Source: Listeria innocua
GTDB taxonomy: Bacteria; Bacillota; Bacilli; Lactobacillales; Listeriaceae
NCBI RefSeq assembly: GCF_028596125.1
Contig: NZ_CP117229.1
Location: forward strand, 2,588,001 to 2,652,000
Length of the DNA stretch: 64,000 nt
Direction: 5' to 3'
The stretch's first letter is position 1, and every line of letters begins with the position of its first letter. Under the pieces are notes generated by a model that saw only the letters and a list, made by a program, of their open reading frames with translations, was not told the DNA's origin and searched no databases. This document shows, one piece after another, positions 19,418 through 30,267 of the stretch. Position numbers and translations under genes: made by a program.

Positions 19418-19873
19418 ATGACAGTTAGTAAAGTTGCCATTGCTTCAGACCATGGCGGAATTGAGTTACGAAAAAGTATTATTTCTTATCTTGAAAGCGT
19501 TGGAATTAGTTATGAAGAATTCGGACCCGAAGCACCAGAATCAGTGGATTACCCGGGGCTCGCGATTACGGTCAGCGAAAAAGTCGTGAATAATGAAGTC
19601 GACCGCGGGATTTTAGTTTGTGGCACAGGTATTGGTATGAGTATCGCAGCCAATAAAGTAAAAGGTATTCGTTGCGCACTTGTTGGCGATACATTTAGCG
19701 CCCATGCAACGCGCGAACATAATGATACAAATGTCCTTGCACTTGGAGCGAGAGTCATAGGTCCGGGACTAGCAGAAGATATTGTCAAAATTTGGTTAGA
19801 AACAGCGTATGAAGGCGGCAGACACGCAAATCGTGTTGGGCAAATCACAGCATACGAAGATAGCCACGCTTAA
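19418..19873 (+). CDS. rpiB: Ribose-5-phosphate isomerase B (second copy)
   Basis: A 151-residue RpiB-family protein with ASDHGGIELRK, VDYPGLA, the catalytic cysteine in GILVCGTGIGMSIAANK and ATREHND. The longer frame from 19376 is rejected, because GGCAGGAGGAGAAAA lies just before MTVSKVAIAS at 19418. It is linked to the stress-type UspA gene rather than to a sugar operon, so it may serve the general pentose phosphate pathway under SigB control, while the copy at 9937 serves pentitols. Confidence 0.93.
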   Translation: MTVSKVAIASDHGGIELRKSIISYLESVGISYEEFGPEAPESVDYPGLAITVSEKVVNNEVDRGILVCGTGIGMSIAANKVKGIRCALVGDTFSAHATREHNDTNVLALGARVIGPGLAEDIVKIWLETAYEGGRHANRVGQITAYEDSHA

Positions 19874-19885
19874 AATAATAATAAC

Positions 19886-19920
19886 GACCAAGTCTAATTT
19901 TATAGGCTTGGTCTTTTTTT
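19886..19920 (+). terminator. Intrinsic terminator after rpiB
   Basis: GACCAAGTCTA and TAGGCTTGGTC form a stem around ATTTTA, followed by TTTTTTT. Confidence 0.93.
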
Positions 19921-19994
19921 ATGTCCACTTTATTAATAGTTCACAAATAGTAATTTATTCCCGTTTTGCTAGCATAAATGAGGACATTTACACA

Positions 19995-20023
19995 TTGTAA
20001 ACAAGAACGTTTGTTCGTATAAT
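19995..20023 (+). promoter_or_regulatory. SOS promoter with LexA box in the spacer
   Basis: TTGTAA (19995-20000), a 17-base spacer and TATAAT (20018-20023) form the promoter of the yolD-umuC operon. AGAACGTTTGTTCG (20004-20017), a good match to the Gram-positive LexA box CGAAC-N4-GTTCG, fills the spacer exactly, so LexA binding would exclude RNA polymerase. Transcription would start about 20030. Confidence 0.88.
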
Positions 20024-20071
20024 ATATTTAAGTAACAGCTAATTATTTGAAAATATTGGAGGTGTCATCAT

Positions 20072-20413
20072 ATGAGCTACCAAGATCGCGGCATGAAGAA
20101 ATGGGGCGGTTTTTTATTAAGCGAGCATACAGAAGCAATGCAAGACGCTGAACCAACTTTAGTATGGAAAGAAGCTATGACTACAGAATTTATCGAAAGC
20201 GTGCTAGCTAGCGCGATGACACATCAGTCTACGCTTGTTATCCAGAAAAAGCCATTAAACCCAGAATCCGCTCCTGAAAATGATATTATTGGTCGTATTT
20301 CAGGCGTGGAGAACAACACCATTTACATTAAAAATTCTGAGGGCACTGTCCCACTTTCCTTCTCTGCTATTCGAAACGTAGAAGAAAGGAGTGTCGACAA
20401 ATGGTACAAGTAG
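20072..20413 (+). CDS. YolD-like protein
   Basis: The 113-residue protein (YQDRGMKKWGGFLLSEHTEAM, then GRISGVENNTIYIK) is of the YolD family, small proteins regularly encoded just before UmuC/UvrX-type Y-family polymerases. They are predicted to act as the UmuD-like partner. A GGAGGTGTCATCAT ribosome binding site precedes the ATG. The end overlaps the polymerase start by 13 bases, so the two are coupled and both fall under the LexA-box promoter. Confidence 0.88.
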   Translation: MSYQDRGMKKWGGFLLSEHTEAMQDAEPTLVWKEAMTTEFIESVLASAMTHQSTLVIQKKPLNPESAPENDIIGRISGVENNTIYIKNSEGTVPLSFSAIRNVEERSVDKWYK

Positions 20414-21682
20414 AAGATTATAGCCGTGCACCGCGCCGTGATATTTTGTGCATCGATATTAAGTCGTTTTTTCGCCTCTGTTGAGTGTGTTAAACGTCGG
20501 CTGAATCCACTTGAAGCTTATTTAGTAGTAATGAGTAACGCCGACCGGGCTGGTGGTCTCGTTTTAGCTGCAACGCCAAAAATGAAACAAGAACACCACA
20601 TTAAAACTGGCTCAAGAATGTATGAACTCCCGACTTGGGATAAGCGCATTATTATCGCACCCCCGCGAATGAAACTATATTTAAAAGTAAACGCGATGAT
20701 TCAAGCTATTTTCAGACGTTATGTTCCCGCTGAGTTTATTCATGTTTATAGTATTGATGAATGTTTTTTAGACATCACCGGATCGCACCTGTTATTCGGT
20801 AGCACGGAAGAAATTGTTCGCAAAATCCAGCGTGATATTTTAGAGGAATTGCGGCTGTATGTCACGGTTGGTATTGGCGACAACCCTCTTCTTGCCAAAC
20901 TCGCGCTCGATAATGTGGCCAAAAACCGGGATGACGGCATCGCTGAATGGCGCTATGAAGATGTTCCCGAGACCATTTGGAAAATCAGACATTTGGATGA
21001 TGTATGCGGAATTGGTCGGAGGACTGCCATTCGACTGCAAAAAATGGGGATTTTCAATATGTATCAACTCAGTCAAACTCCGCCGCAAGTATTAAAAAAC
21101 GCAATGGGAGTTGTTGGTGAACAGCTTTACTATCACGCACACGGAATTGATTACAGCCTTTTAAACGAAAAATATGTTCCTGTTAGTAAAAGCTACGGGA
21201 AAAGCCAGATTCTTGAAAAAGACTATCATATTCCCGCTGAAGTGGAGATAGTTATTCGTGAAATGGTTGAGGAAGTAGCGATGCGCTTACGACAAAACCA
21301 TGTGGATACGGAGGTTATTCATTTAAGTATCGGCTACAGTAAATACAGCATAAAAAAAGGATTCAGCCATCAAGCTAAAATCCCTTCTACCAGTAGTAGT
21401 CATGCTCTTATTCCTTATTTCCTGCAACTATTCAGACGTTACGATGAACGAGAACCCGTGCGCTCCATTGCGATTTCGTGTGGTAAACTCACTTTAAAAA
21501 CCGGACTGCAACTCAATCTATTTGAGGATGCCACCCGCACATTAAATCACGAGCAATTAGAAGTAACTGTCGATAAAATTCGCACTCGCTATGGTTTTAA
21601 ATCACTTATGCATGCGAGCAGTTTACTAAATGGAGCGACTGGATTAAAACGTTCTGAAATGGTTGGTGGTCACAAAGGTTAA
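20401..21682 (+). pseudogene. Y-family DNA polymerase (UmuC/UvrX-like), frameshifted
   Basis: The natural start is ATG 20401 after GAAAGGAG, reading MVQVEDYSRAPRRDILCIDIKSFF. After that the frame hits a stop (RLC*). Six Ts at 20467-20472 where five would keep the frame explain this: removing one T joins CIDIKSFF to ASVECVKRRLNPLEAYLVV and on to the end at 21682. CIDIKSFFASVE is polymerase motif I, with a catalytic aspartate; the second site, YSIDECFLDI, lies downstream. The open frame from 20426 lacks motif I and has no proper start. It is therefore broken in this sequence, unless slippage restores it or the extra T is a sequencing error. Confidence 0.85.
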
Positions 21683-21683
21683 C

Positions 21684-22496
21684 TTATTCTGGTTTCACGC
21701 GGAACAAGAAATCCTCTACCATTGTTGTAAATATTTTTGGTTGTTCAATTTGTAAATTATGTCCCGCAAAATCAAGGATAGCAAAAGAAGCATGTGGATA
21801 TTTTTCAAGCAATGTAAGCCCGTCTGCGTATCCCACGTGATCATCTTGACGGCCAAACAAGAATAATCCCGGTACATCGAATTGCGTTTTTTCATCTGGA
21901 TCAAAGCTAAGCGCATAATTCGCGGATAATCGGTCTAAAAATTCTCCATCTGCATTAATCATTCCCGCCATCACTTCCGCCAAGAAACGATTCCAGTTTC
22001 TTGCTGTTAAAATAACGCCACTTTTTGAAAAATACGCTCGGTCTTCTTTGGATAGCGACCGTACAAACGTATCATCTTGGTACATGACTTTTTGTTCGGG
22101 TAAAGTTCTTCTTTCCTTTTCAGGATAAATGACTGGGCAAATAAGCAAGACTCCAAGTACTCTATCTGGCATTTTCGCTGCGATTCCGCGAGCTAAATAA
22201 CCACCATACGATTCTCCGGCGAGTACAAATTGCTCGCCCGGAATTACAGCTTCAATAAATTCTAGTAAAAGAGTGAGTACATGGTCAGCATTTTGAATTG
22301 AGTCGTAATTCTCGGTTTTTCCCATTCCTGGTAAATCCAAATAAATGCGCGAGAATGGACTTTCCTTATCAAAGACTGGCTCCATACAACCAATCATCAG
22401 CTGCGAATCAGGTGCAAAGCCATGAATCATTATTATTGGTATTCCTTCACCATATTTTTCATAATAAACGTCTACGCTACGGATTGTTTTATGCAT
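21684..22496 (-). CDS. Alpha/beta-fold hydrolase
   Basis: A 270-residue alpha/beta hydrolase with the oxyanion region MIHGFAPDS, the nucleophile elbow AGESYGGYLA (Ser near residue 94), an aspartate region FGRQDDHVGY and the catalytic histidine in DFAGHNLQIEQP. The family includes esterases, peptidases and dehalogenases; I cannot assign the substrate. It converges on the polymerase gene, with one base between the two stops, and is preceded by CAGGAGGAATTAAC. Confidence 0.85.
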   Translation of the reverse strand: MHKTIRSVDVYYEKYGEGIPIIMIHGFAPDSQLMIGCMEPVFDKESPFSRIYLDLPGMGKTENYDSIQNADHVLTLLLEFIEAVIPGEQFVLAGESYGGYLARGIAAKMPDRVLGVLLICPVIYPEKERRTLPEQKVMYQDDTFVRSLSKEDRAYFSKSGVILTARNWNRFLAEVMAGMINADGEFLDRLSANYALSFDPDEKTQFDVPGLFLFGRQDDHVGYADGLTLLEKYPHASFAILDFAGHNLQIEQPKIFTTMVEDFLFRVKPE

Positions 22497-22536
22497 GTTA
22501 ATTCCTCCTGGCGTTTATTTTTATCATAACATATTA

Positions 22537-23232
22537 TTATTCTTCTGCCATCCGGTACCCAACCCCTACTTCTGTCAAAATATAGGCAGGTTCAGCAGGA
22601 TTTTGTTCGATTTTACGCCTGATATTACTCATATTGACCCGAAGTGCTTGATTTTCACTTGAATAAGGTCCCCAAATTTCTCGGATAATAAAGTCATGCG
22701 TGAGGACTTTTCCAGCGTGACGTGCTAATAGGAGCAAAATTTTATATTCAATCGGCGTAAAGTGAATTTCCATGTCGCCCATTTTGACAAGTCGGCGGTC
22801 GTCATCAATATACAGGTCTTGAATGCGAATAATATGGTCATTTGACGCTTCTTTACTGCTCGGTTGAATGTGTCTAAGGGCAGTTCGAATGCGTGCCAGT
22901 AGTTCCGATGTGCCAAATGGTTTCGTAATATAATCATCTGCGCCAAGATCAAGTGCAGTTACTTTTTCTCGTTCATGATCGCGCGCGGATACGACAATAA
23001 TCGGCACTTTCGACCAAACGCGAATATCCCGAAGCACGTCTAGTCCTTCCACATCTGGCAAACCTAGGTCAAGCAACACTACATCCGGCGAATGGCTGGC
23101 CGTCTGTTCTAGCGCTTCTTTACCGTTCACTGCTTTAATTACCGCATAATCGCTCGCCGTCAAAACAGCTGAAATAAAATTACTAATGCCTTCTTCATCT
23201 TCCACAATTAGCACAAGTCGTTTGCTGTTCAT
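22537..23232 (-). CDS. kdpE: Potassium-responsive response regulator KdpE
   Basis: The 231-residue OmpR-type regulator has a receiver domain (VLIVEDEEG, phosphoacceptor aspartate in DVVLLDLGLPD near residue 55, lysine in DYITKPF) and a winged-helix DNA-binding domain (HFTPIEYKILLLLARHAGKVLTHDFIIREIWGP). It partners KdpD, which overlaps its start by 4 bases. It is the last gene of the kdpFABCDE operon. The likely target is the region upstream of kdpF. Confidence 0.93.
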   Translation of the reverse strand: MNSKRLVLIVEDEEGISNFISAVLTASDYAVIKAVNGKEALEQTASHSPDVVLLDLGLPDVEGLDVLRDIRVWSKVPIIVVSARDHEREKVTALDLGADDYITKPFGTSELLARIRTALRHIQPSSKEASNDHIIRIQDLYIDDDRRLVKMGDMEIHFTPIEYKILLLLARHAGKVLTHDFIIREIWGPYSSENQALRVNMSNIRRKIEQNPAEPAYILTEVGVGYRMAEE

Positions 23233-25919
23233 TTTCCATCTCCTCCGTCTAGTGGCAAAGTGAACCAGAATGTCGCCCCACCATGTTCGTTGTTTTTCGC
23301 TTCTAAAGTCCCGTCATGCGCTCGAATAATCGACATACAAATCGATAAACCAAGTCCTAATCCGCGTGACATATCCGAACGCTCTCTCGCTTCCACAGCA
23401 AAAGTATCAAATAAATCTGGCAAGCGATTTTCTGGAATGCCTTTTCCGTTATCACGAACACTAAAAATCGCACTTTTCTTCGTTTTCGTCACGTTCACCC
23501 AAACTTCCGCATCAGATCCACCATGTCGCAACGCATTTTCCATTAAATTAATAAGAACTTGCTCAATTAACGTGCCATCCATCGGAACCATAAGAAGGTC
23601 GCGCGGTACTTTGACATGGATTGTTCGGTCTGCGAAACGTTTTTTGATTCGACCGACAGCCTCACCAACAATTTCTTCTACGGCTTCTGGAGCTCGTTCC
23701 AAACTCACCAATCCTTCACTAATTCTCGTCACAGAAAGTAAATTCTCAACCATCCGGATGAGCCAGCCAGAGTCATCTTTAATACCTTTAATTAAATTAT
23801 GTTCCGTTTCTTTATCTAACTCAGTTTCTTTTTCAAGTAAGGCAGAACTTGCTCCAACAATACCAGTGAGCGGTGTTCTTAAATCATGCGAAATCGCCCG
23901 AAGTAAATTGCTTCTCATTTTTTCTTTTGCAGATTCGATGACGATTTGGCGTTGTTCTTCGGATAAATATTGCCGTTCTAGAGCTAGTGCCACTTGAGAG
24001 CTAATCATTCGTAAAAAGATCCGATTATCTTGTGTAAGTGGACCATCTTCTGGGGAGCAAGAAACGCCAATCACACCAAGCACTTTTCCTTGTGACATCA
24101 CTGGCATATAATAACCAAATGCCCCCATTAGCGTATCCGTCCCAGCACCCGCCCGCTTTTTATTTTTAAATACCCAATGCGCGACAGCTTCTTCATCCGC
24201 ACTAAGAAGCGCACTGGCATCTTCTTTTCCTTCTGCTTGTACGAAAATCCCTTTATTACTTTTAGCAGGATCCGCAGAATAAAAAATAACGGAGCGGCTA
24301 AATAAATGCAAAATATATTCGTTGGTTAAATCAATAATTCCTTTTAAATTGCGGGTAACTAATAGGCGCTTATTGATTTCATAAAGCACTTCGGTTCGAC
24401 GTTCTCGCTCAACGGCCAGGCTAGCTTGGGTTTTAATTCGGACAGTTAGCGCACTCGTAATTAGAGCGACTAAAAGCATAATTCCAAACGTCACCGGATA
24501 GCCCGCTTGAATTGTATTAAACGTATAAAGTGGCGTCGTGAAAAAGAAATTAAATAACATAACGCCAATGATAGAACCCATAACGCCATAAACATAGCCA
24601 CTTGTTACGCGAGAAATAATTAACACGGATAAAATATATACCATAATAACATTTTGATCACCAATGCCGAATTCACTTAAACCGACACAAATCGCCGTTG
24701 CCAATGCTAGCAGTAAAATCATTTTCGCCATATCATGCCAGGATAGAAAGCTTTTAAAACGTATTTTCATTCGACGTTTTTTAGTTTGCGGTTGGCTTGA
24801 GGGAATAATATGCATATCGACGTTATCAAGGTGCGTAATGAGACGATCCTCAAAATCCTCTTCAAATAAAGACCTTAAACCCATGCGGCGACGCGATTTC
24901 CCGACAACGATATTTGTCACACCAGTCAACCGGGCGTACTCAGCTACTGTTTCTGCAATGTCGTGTCCGGCAAGGGTAACAATTTCCGCGCCAAGTCGTT
25001 CAGCGAGTTCCATCGTTTCCCGCAAACATTTTTTCTCCGCTTTAGTCATGTAATCATTTTCTTCATTTTCAATATAAAGGGCAGTCCACGGTGCGCGAAA
25101 AGCTTCGGCGGTGCGCGCTGTCCAGCGAATGAGTTTTGCAGACGAAGGCGACGTCCCAATACAGACTAGCCATTTACTACTCGCCCGTTTTTCTGGATAA
25201 ATCCCTGTTTGATCGTATTCATGGCTAATTCGATCGGCCGCTTTTCGCATCGCAATTTCACGTAAGAGTTTTAAATTTTCTCTAGTGAAAAAGTTCTGCA
25301 TCGCTGTTTTTGCGCGCGCTGGTTGGTAAATTTTGCCTTGTTCTAGTCGTTTTAGAAGTTCATCGGGTTCAATATCAATTAACTTAACTCGGTCCGCCTC
25401 ATCAAAAACATAGTCAGGAATCGTTTCGCGAACAGCTACTTTGGTGATGCCTTCTACAATATCGTTTAAACTTTCAATATGTTGCACATTGACAGTCGTA
25501 TACACATCAATTCCCGCTTGAAGCAATTCTTCCACATCTTGGAAACGTTTCTTATTGCGTACGCCTGATGCATTCGTATGTGCGAGTTCGTCTACCAAAA
25601 TAAGTTCCGGTTTTCGTTTCAACGCTTCGTCCAAATCGAATTCTTTGAGCGCGATATTTTTATGATTGATTGCTTTAGGAGGGATAATCGGAATTCCTTC
25701 TAACATTCTCAGAGTTTCCTCGCGGGCATGAGGTTCAATATAACCCGCCACGACATCCACACCTGCTGCTAATTGATCTTTGGCGTCACTTAACATGGCG
25801 TAAGTTTTCCCAACACCTGCTGCAAATCCAAAATATATTTTTAATTTACCTACTGATGAATCTGCTTCTTCTTGCAAATTCACGAGTAGCGCATCCGGAC
25901 TTGGACGATTCGTCTCCAT
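23229..25919 (-). CDS. kdpD: Osmosensitive potassium sensor kinase KdpD
   Basis: This 896-residue membrane histidine kinase has an N-terminal KdpD domain with Walker A GFAAGVGKTYAML and Walker B-like LILVDELAHTNASG, a USP-like domain (VCIGTSPSSAKLIRW to WTALYIE), four membrane helices near residues 395-500, a GAF-like region, an H-box ISHDLRTPLTG and an ATPase domain (NALRHGG, DNGKGIPE). It phosphorylates KdpE when potassium is limiting. In Staphylococcus the USP domain binds c-di-AMP; the WTALY segment here resembles the end of the motif I recall for that site, but the fit is not exact. Confidence 0.94.
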   Translation of the reverse strand: METNRPSPDALLVNLQEEADSSVGKLKIYFGFAAGVGKTYAMLSDAKDQLAAGVDVVAGYIEPHAREETLRMLEGIPIIPPKAINHKNIALKEFDLDEALKRKPELILVDELAHTNASGVRNKKRFQDVEELLQAGIDVYTTVNVQHIESLNDIVEGITKVAVRETIPDYVFDEADRVKLIDIEPDELLKRLEQGKIYQPARAKTAMQNFFTRENLKLLREIAMRKAADRISHEYDQTGIYPEKRASSKWLVCIGTSPSSAKLIRWTARTAEAFRAPWTALYIENEENDYMTKAEKKCLRETMELAERLGAEIVTLAGHDIAETVAEYARLTGVTNIVVGKSRRRMGLRSLFEEDFEDRLITHLDNVDMHIIPSSQPQTKKRRMKIRFKSFLSWHDMAKMILLLALATAICVGLSEFGIGDQNVIMVYILSVLIISRVTSGYVYGVMGSIIGVMLFNFFFTTPLYTFNTIQAGYPVTFGIMLLVALITSALTVRIKTQASLAVERERRTEVLYEINKRLLVTRNLKGIIDLTNEYILHLFSRSVIFYSADPAKSNKGIFVQAEGKEDASALLSADEEAVAHWVFKNKKRAGAGTDTLMGAFGYYMPVMSQGKVLGVIGVSCSPEDGPLTQDNRIFLRMISSQVALALERQYLSEEQRQIVIESAKEKMRSNLLRAISHDLRTPLTGIVGASSALLEKETELDKETEHNLIKGIKDDSGWLIRMVENLLSVTRISEGLVSLERAPEAVEEIVGEAVGRIKKRFADRTIHVKVPRDLLMVPMDGTLIEQVLINLMENALRHGGSDAEVWVNVTKTKKSAIFSVRDNGKGIPENRLPDLFDTFAVEARERSDMSRGLGLGLSICMSIIRAHDGTLEAKNNEHGGATFWFTLPLDGGDGK

Positions 25920-25937
25920 ATGCTCGCCTCCAACTAC

Positions 25938-26510
25938 TTACATTTTCAAACTATCTAATGCCACATTCACTTGTAATACGTTCACGGTCGGCTCACCCCA
26001 AAAACCTAACAATCGCTTGCTTGTGTTTTCAGCAATGATTTCTTTAACCACTTTGGTAGAAATTCCACGTTCCCTAGAAATTCGGTCTACTTGATAAGCC
26101 GCAGCTGCCTCTGAAATATCTGGATCTACTCCACTTGCTGATGCAGTTACAAGATCCATTGGAATAACGCGGTTGTTAGCTGGATCTAGTTTGTGCCACC
26201 AAGCAATTCGTTTTTCTACTAATTGTTTTTGTTCTTCGCTAGTTGGGTTTAAATTAGTCGCCGCCCCGTCACTCGCAGCTCGCCCGATTAAGTATTCAGG
26301 CTGAGTAAATGTTTGACCAATTTCGGTAGAACCATATTTTCCTGATTCCCCGTCTGCTAACTTTCCTTCTATTATACTGCCATTTGCTTTGTCCTGAAAA
26401 GCCGCACCTGCAATAATTGTGACAACCCCTGGATAAATCACGCCACATACCAATGTTAAAAGTAGAAATCCCACTACTGCAGGCTTCCAAATTTGCATAA
26501 ATCTTTTCAT
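25938..26510 (-). CDS. kdpC: Potassium-transporting ATPase subunit C
   Basis: The 190-residue single-pass membrane subunit has an N-terminal helix (PAVVGFLLLTLVCGVIYPGVVT), then IGQTFTQPEYLIGRAASDG and VTASASGVDPDISEAAA, both typical of KdpC. It assists the KdpA-KdpB pump. GAGGGGGAGAGAAC precedes the ATG. It lies 14 bases after kdpB and 18 before kdpD. Confidence 0.95.
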   Translation of the reverse strand: MKRFMQIWKPAVVGFLLLTLVCGVIYPGVVTIIAGAAFQDKANGSIIEGKLADGESGKYGSTEIGQTFTQPEYLIGRAASDGAATNLNPTSEEQKQLVEKRIAWWHKLDPANNRVIPMDLVTASASGVDPDISEAAAAYQVDRISRERGISTKVVKEIIAENTSKRLLGFWGEPTVNVLQVNVALDSLKM

Positions 26511-26524
26511 GTTCTCTCCCCCTC

Positions 26525-28570
26525 TTAAACGATTCCTAAAACAGTTAACAGCATATCAATTAATTTAATCGCAATAAATGGTGCAATTAAACCACCAAGA
26601 CCGTAAATCAACATATTGCGACTTAATAATTTTCCAGCTGGCATTTCACGATATTTCACGCCTTTTAAAGATAACGGAATTAAGAAAATAATAATCACTG
26701 CGTTATAAATAATCGCGGACAAAATCGCACTTGTAGGGCTTGTTAAATCCATCAAGTTAAGTGCTTCAAGTTGTGGGAAAATCCCGTAAAATAGCACAGG
26801 AATAATCGCAAAGTATTTCGCCAAATCGTTGGCAACACTAAATGTAGTCAAAGCTCCGCGAGTCATTAAAAGTTGTTTTCCGATACGAACAATATCAATT
26901 AATTTAGTTGGGCTAGAATCAAGGTCCACCATATTTCCTGCTTCTTTGGCAGCTTGCGTTCCTGTATTCATCGCCACAGCTACATCGGCTTGCGCAAGAG
27001 CTGGTGCGTCGTTTGTGCCATCTCCTGTCATTGCAACCAAATGCCCTTCTCGTTGATATTCGCGAATTAATTCCAATTTTGCTTCTGGAGTTGCTTCAGC
27101 TAGAAAATCATCCACTCCAGCTTCTGCCGCAATTGCCGCTGCGGTCATTGGGTTATCACCGGTAATCATAATGGTTTTAATACCCATTTTTCGCAAATCA
27201 AGGAAACGTTCTTTCACTCCATTTTTCACGATGTCTTTTAAATAAATAACGCCTAGTACTTTGTTATTTCGGACTACTACAAGCGGCGTTCCACCAGCGC
27301 CAGCCACTTTGCTTACAATCGTATCGCATTCTTTTGGGTACGTGCCGCCATTTGCAGATACATACGCACGAACTGCATCAGCCGCACCTTTTCGAATTGT
27401 GTTTCCTTGATAATCGATTCCACTCATTCGTGTCGTTGCAGTGAAAGGTACAAATTCTGCGTGCATTTCCGCAAAATCTCGTCCGCGAATGTCGAAACGT
27501 TCTTTTGCTAATACAACAATGCTTCGACCTTCTGCAGTTTCATCCGCAATAGAGGATAGTTGGGCCGCATCCGCTAACTCTTGTTCGGTCACCCCATCCA
27601 CCGGTAAAAATTCGCTCGCTTTCCGGTTTCCAAGCGTAATCGTTCCAGTTTTATCAAGCAAAAGTACATCCACATCACCAGCTGCCTCAATCGCCCGGCC
27701 GCTCATTGCTAAAACATTCGCTTGATTTAAACGGCTCATTCCAGCAATCCCAATGGACGAAAGCAATGCGCCAATAGTGGTTGGTGCTAAACAAACAAGT
27801 AAAGCAATCACATTTGTAATCGAAATTGCCGATCCCGCCCCTGCTTGTTTACTCGCAAATTCGGTAAATGGTAAAAGTGTCGCTGAAACAGCCAAGAAAA
27901 TAATTGACAGTGTCACAAGTAAAATTTGTAGCGCAATCTCATTTGGTGTTTTTTTCCGTGAAGCGCCTTCTACCATCGCAATCATTTTATCTAAGAAACT
28001 TTCCCCAGAAACAGCCGTCACACGAATAACAAGCCAGTCAGAAACAAGGGTAGTTCCTCCTGTAACAGCACTTCTATCGCCACCAGACTCGCGAATTACC
28101 GGCGCGGATTCCCCCGTTATCGCACTTTCATCGACAGAGGCCGCACCTTCAATAACTTCACCGTCCATCGGGATTTGTTCATTCGCAAGCACATAAACAA
28201 TATCCCCTTTTTTCAAATCATTCGAAGCTACTTCTATAACATCAGATTTATCTTCTAAATTTTTTAATTTCCTAGCTAAAACGTCTTTTCGAGCCATTTT
28301 TAAACTGTCTGCTTGAGCACGGCCACGCCCTTCTGCAATTGCCTCCGCAAAATTTGCAAACAAAACAGTAAACCATAAAATCAGCGCAATTGCGAGCGTA
28401 TAACCAGCTTTCTCATCTGAAATTCCGAAAAAACCAAGAAAATAAAGACTTGTTGCTAAAATCGCGCCAACATATACGAGTAGCATCACTGGATTTTTCA
28501 CTTGTAGTTTTGGAGACAATTTTTTCATCGACTGAATTAACGCATCTTTCCAAATACCATTTTCCATCAT
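26525..28570 (-). CDS. kdpB: Potassium-transporting P-type ATPase subunit B
   Basis: About 681 residues with P-type ATPase motifs: [22 protein letters not shown] (actuator), phosphorylation site [14 protein letters not shown], the KGA nucleotide site and the hinge [21 protein letters not shown]. It energises potassium entry through KdpA. Start choice: the first ATG (28576) abuts GAGGTGA, while the ATG at 28570 is six bases from it, so I prefer the latter. A third ATG directly follows. It is 11 bases downstream of kdpA. Confidence 0.95.
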   Translation of the reverse strand: MMENGIWKDALIQSMKKLSPKLQVKNPVMLLVYVGAILATSLYFLGFFGISDEKAGYTLAIALILWFTVLFANFAEAIAEGRGRAQADSLKMARKDVLARKLKNLEDKSDVIEVASNDLKKGDIVYVLANEQIPMDGEVIEGAASVDESAITGESAPVIRESGGDRSAVTGGTTLVSDWLVIRVTAVSGESFLDKMIAMVEGASRKKTPNEIALQILLVTLSIIFLAVSATLLPFTEFASKQAGAGSAISITNVIALLVCLAPTTIGALLSSIGIAGMSRLNQANVLAMSGRAIEAAGDVDVLLLDKTGTITLGNRKASEFLPVDGVTEQELADAAQLSSIADETAEGRSIVVLAKERFDIRGRDFAEMHAEFVPFTATTRMSGIDYQGNTIRKGAADAVRAYVSANGGTYPKECDTIVSKVAGAGGTPLVVVRNNKVLGVIYLKDIVKNGVKERFLDLRKMGIKTIMITGDNPMTAAAIAAEAGVDDFLAEATPEAKLELIREYQREGHLVAMTGDGTNDAPALAQADVAVAMNTGTQAAKEAGNMVDLDSSPTKLIDIVRIGKQLLMTRGALTTFSVANDLAKYFAIIPVLFYGIFPQLEALNLMDLTSPTSAILSAIIYNAVIIIFLIPLSLKGVKYREMPAGKLLSRNMLIYGLGGLIAPFIAIKLIDMLLTVLGIV

Positions 28571-28581
28571 TTCCATTCACC

Positions 28582-30267
28582 TCATTTGAAAGTTGTAAAG
28601 AAGTCCGCAATCGGTCCTAGTGCAAGCGCCGGCAAGAAACTAAGTGCGCCAACAAGCACCACTACTCCAATTAAAAGACCGATAAACATGCCATTTTTCG
28701 TCGATAACGTTCCACTACTTGCTGCAACCGGACTCTTTCCAGCCATATTTTGAGCCAAGTAAAGTGCCGCAATCAGCGGGATAAATCGCGCTAGCAACAT
28801 CATTACCGCGCCGACCATATTTGTAAACGTCGTGTCTGCCGCAAAGCCAGCAAAAGCACTACCATTATTATTTCCCATAGAGGTGAAAGCATAGAGCACC
28901 TCAGAAAAACCATGCGCCCCACTCGCCGAAACGGAAGCCTGCACACTCGGCATCATTACCGCAACCGCAGTTCCAAATAAAGTTAATAACGGTGGAACTA
29001 AAATGAGCAAACAAACCATTTTCATATCATATGGTTCAATTTTCTTCCCTAAATATTCCGGTGTCCGCCCAACCAAAAGCCCAGCGATAAACACCGTCAA
29101 AATAATAAAGCCAATCATTCCATAAAGCCCGCTACCAACACCTCCAAAAATAACTTCACCAAGCTGCATAAAGAACATTGGAACTAGCCCACCGAGCGGA
29201 GTTAAGCTATCGTGCATCGCATTCACAGCGCCGTTTGAAGCAGCCGTCGTAGAAGCCGCAAAAAGCGACGATCCGCCAACACCAAAACGCACCTCTTTAC
29301 CTTCCATACTTCCAGAAGTAGTAACACCTTGATAACTTGGACCAGCGAATTGTTCTGAAATCGTAATCGCAACTACCCCAACAACAAACACAATCATCAT
29401 TGCTGTCATAATCGCACGCCCTTGTTTACTGTCCTTCACCGCACGTCCAAACATCACAACAAGTGCCACAGGAATAAGCAAAATCGCAAGCATCTCTAAT
29501 AAATTAGTAAAACTCGACGGATTTTCAAAAGGAAACGCCGAATTTGCCCCGAAAAAGCTTCCACCATTCGTTCCCAGTTGCTTAATCGCAATTTGACTTG
29601 CAGCTGGACCAAGCGGAATCAATTGTTTTGCTCCATTTTCAAGCGATTCAACCACCGAATAATCAGCAAATGATTGCACCACACCTTGTGACACCAAAAG
29701 AATTGCCAAAACAAGCGAAAGCGGTAGTAAAATATAAAGCGTCACCCTAAATAAATCTTGCCAAAAATTGCCCACGGTTTTCTGTTTCTTCCATATAAAG
29801 CCACGAATCACCGCAAATAACACTGCAATCCCCGTCGCCGCTGAAACAAAATTCTGTACAGTTAAGCCAATTGACTGCGAAAAATACGATAAAGCCGCCT
29901 CACCAGAGTAAGCTTGCCAGTTCGTATTCGACACAAAGCTCGCTGCCGTATTAAACGCAAGACTAAAGCTAAGCCCCTTCATACCTTCTGGATTAAGCGG
30001 TAAAAACCCTTGTAACATCAGCACCGCCATCACAAATATAAAACCAACCGCACTAAAAGCAAGAACAGATCCAGCATAACGCTTCGCTGACATCCCAGCC
30101 GCATTCACACCCATCAACCGATAACCAAAGCGTTCAACTGGCTCAAGTACCCTTGACAAAAACACCTTTTCACCAATCATTACTTTATACATATAAATTC
30201 CTAGAGGTACTGCTAAAACTAATAACAATACAATAAAAAACACATCTTGCATCACGATATACTTCAT
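28582..30267 (-). CDS. kdpA: Potassium-transporting ATPase subunit A
   Basis: The 561-residue channel-like subunit has repeated selectivity-filter-like segments ([47 protein letters not shown]) and about ten hydrophobic helices, typical KdpA length. It binds and conducts potassium. Its ATG overlaps the stop of kdpF as ATGA. Confidence 0.95.
   Translation of the reverse strand: MKYIVMQDVFFIVLLLVLAVPLGIYMYKVMIGEKVFLSRVLEPVERFGYRLMGVNAAGMSAKRYAGSVLAFSAVGFIFVMAVLMLQGFLPLNPEGMKGLSFSLAFNTAASFVSNTNWQAYSGEAALSYFSQSIGLTVQNFVSAATGIAVLFAVIRGFIWKKQKTVGNFWQDLFRVTLYILLPLSLVLAILLVSQGVVQSFADYSVVESLENGAKQLIPLGPAASQIAIKQLGTNGGSFFGANSAFPFENPSSFTNLLEMLAILLIPVALVVMFGRAVKDSKQGRAIMTAMMIVFVVGVVAITISEQFAGPSYQGVTTSGSMEGKEVRFGVGGSSLFAASTTAASNGAVNAMHDSLTPLGGLVPMFFMQLGEVIFGGVGSGLYGMIGFIILTVFIAGLLVGRTPEYLGKKIEPYDMKMVCLLILVPPLLTLFGTAVAVMMPSVQASVSASGAHGFSEVLYAFTSMGNNNGSAFAGFAADTTFTNMVGAVMMLLARFIPLIAALYLAQNMAGKSPVAASSGTLSTKNGMFIGLLIGVVVLVGALSFLPALALGPIADFFTTFK

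Noticed and set aside
20426-21682. Open frame from 20426 as an intact polymerase
   Set aside because: Its first dozen residues come from the wrong frame and replace motif I; the natural start is at 20401 with a frameshift.
21688-21706. parS-like GTTTCACGCGGAACA at the end of the hydrolase gene
   Set aside because: The central CACGTG is broken (CACGCG), so it should not bind ParB.
23260-23997. 245-codon plus-strand frame opposite kdpD
   Set aside because: It is the antisense shadow of the kinase domain; no ribosome binding site and a low-complexity Ser/Arg composition.
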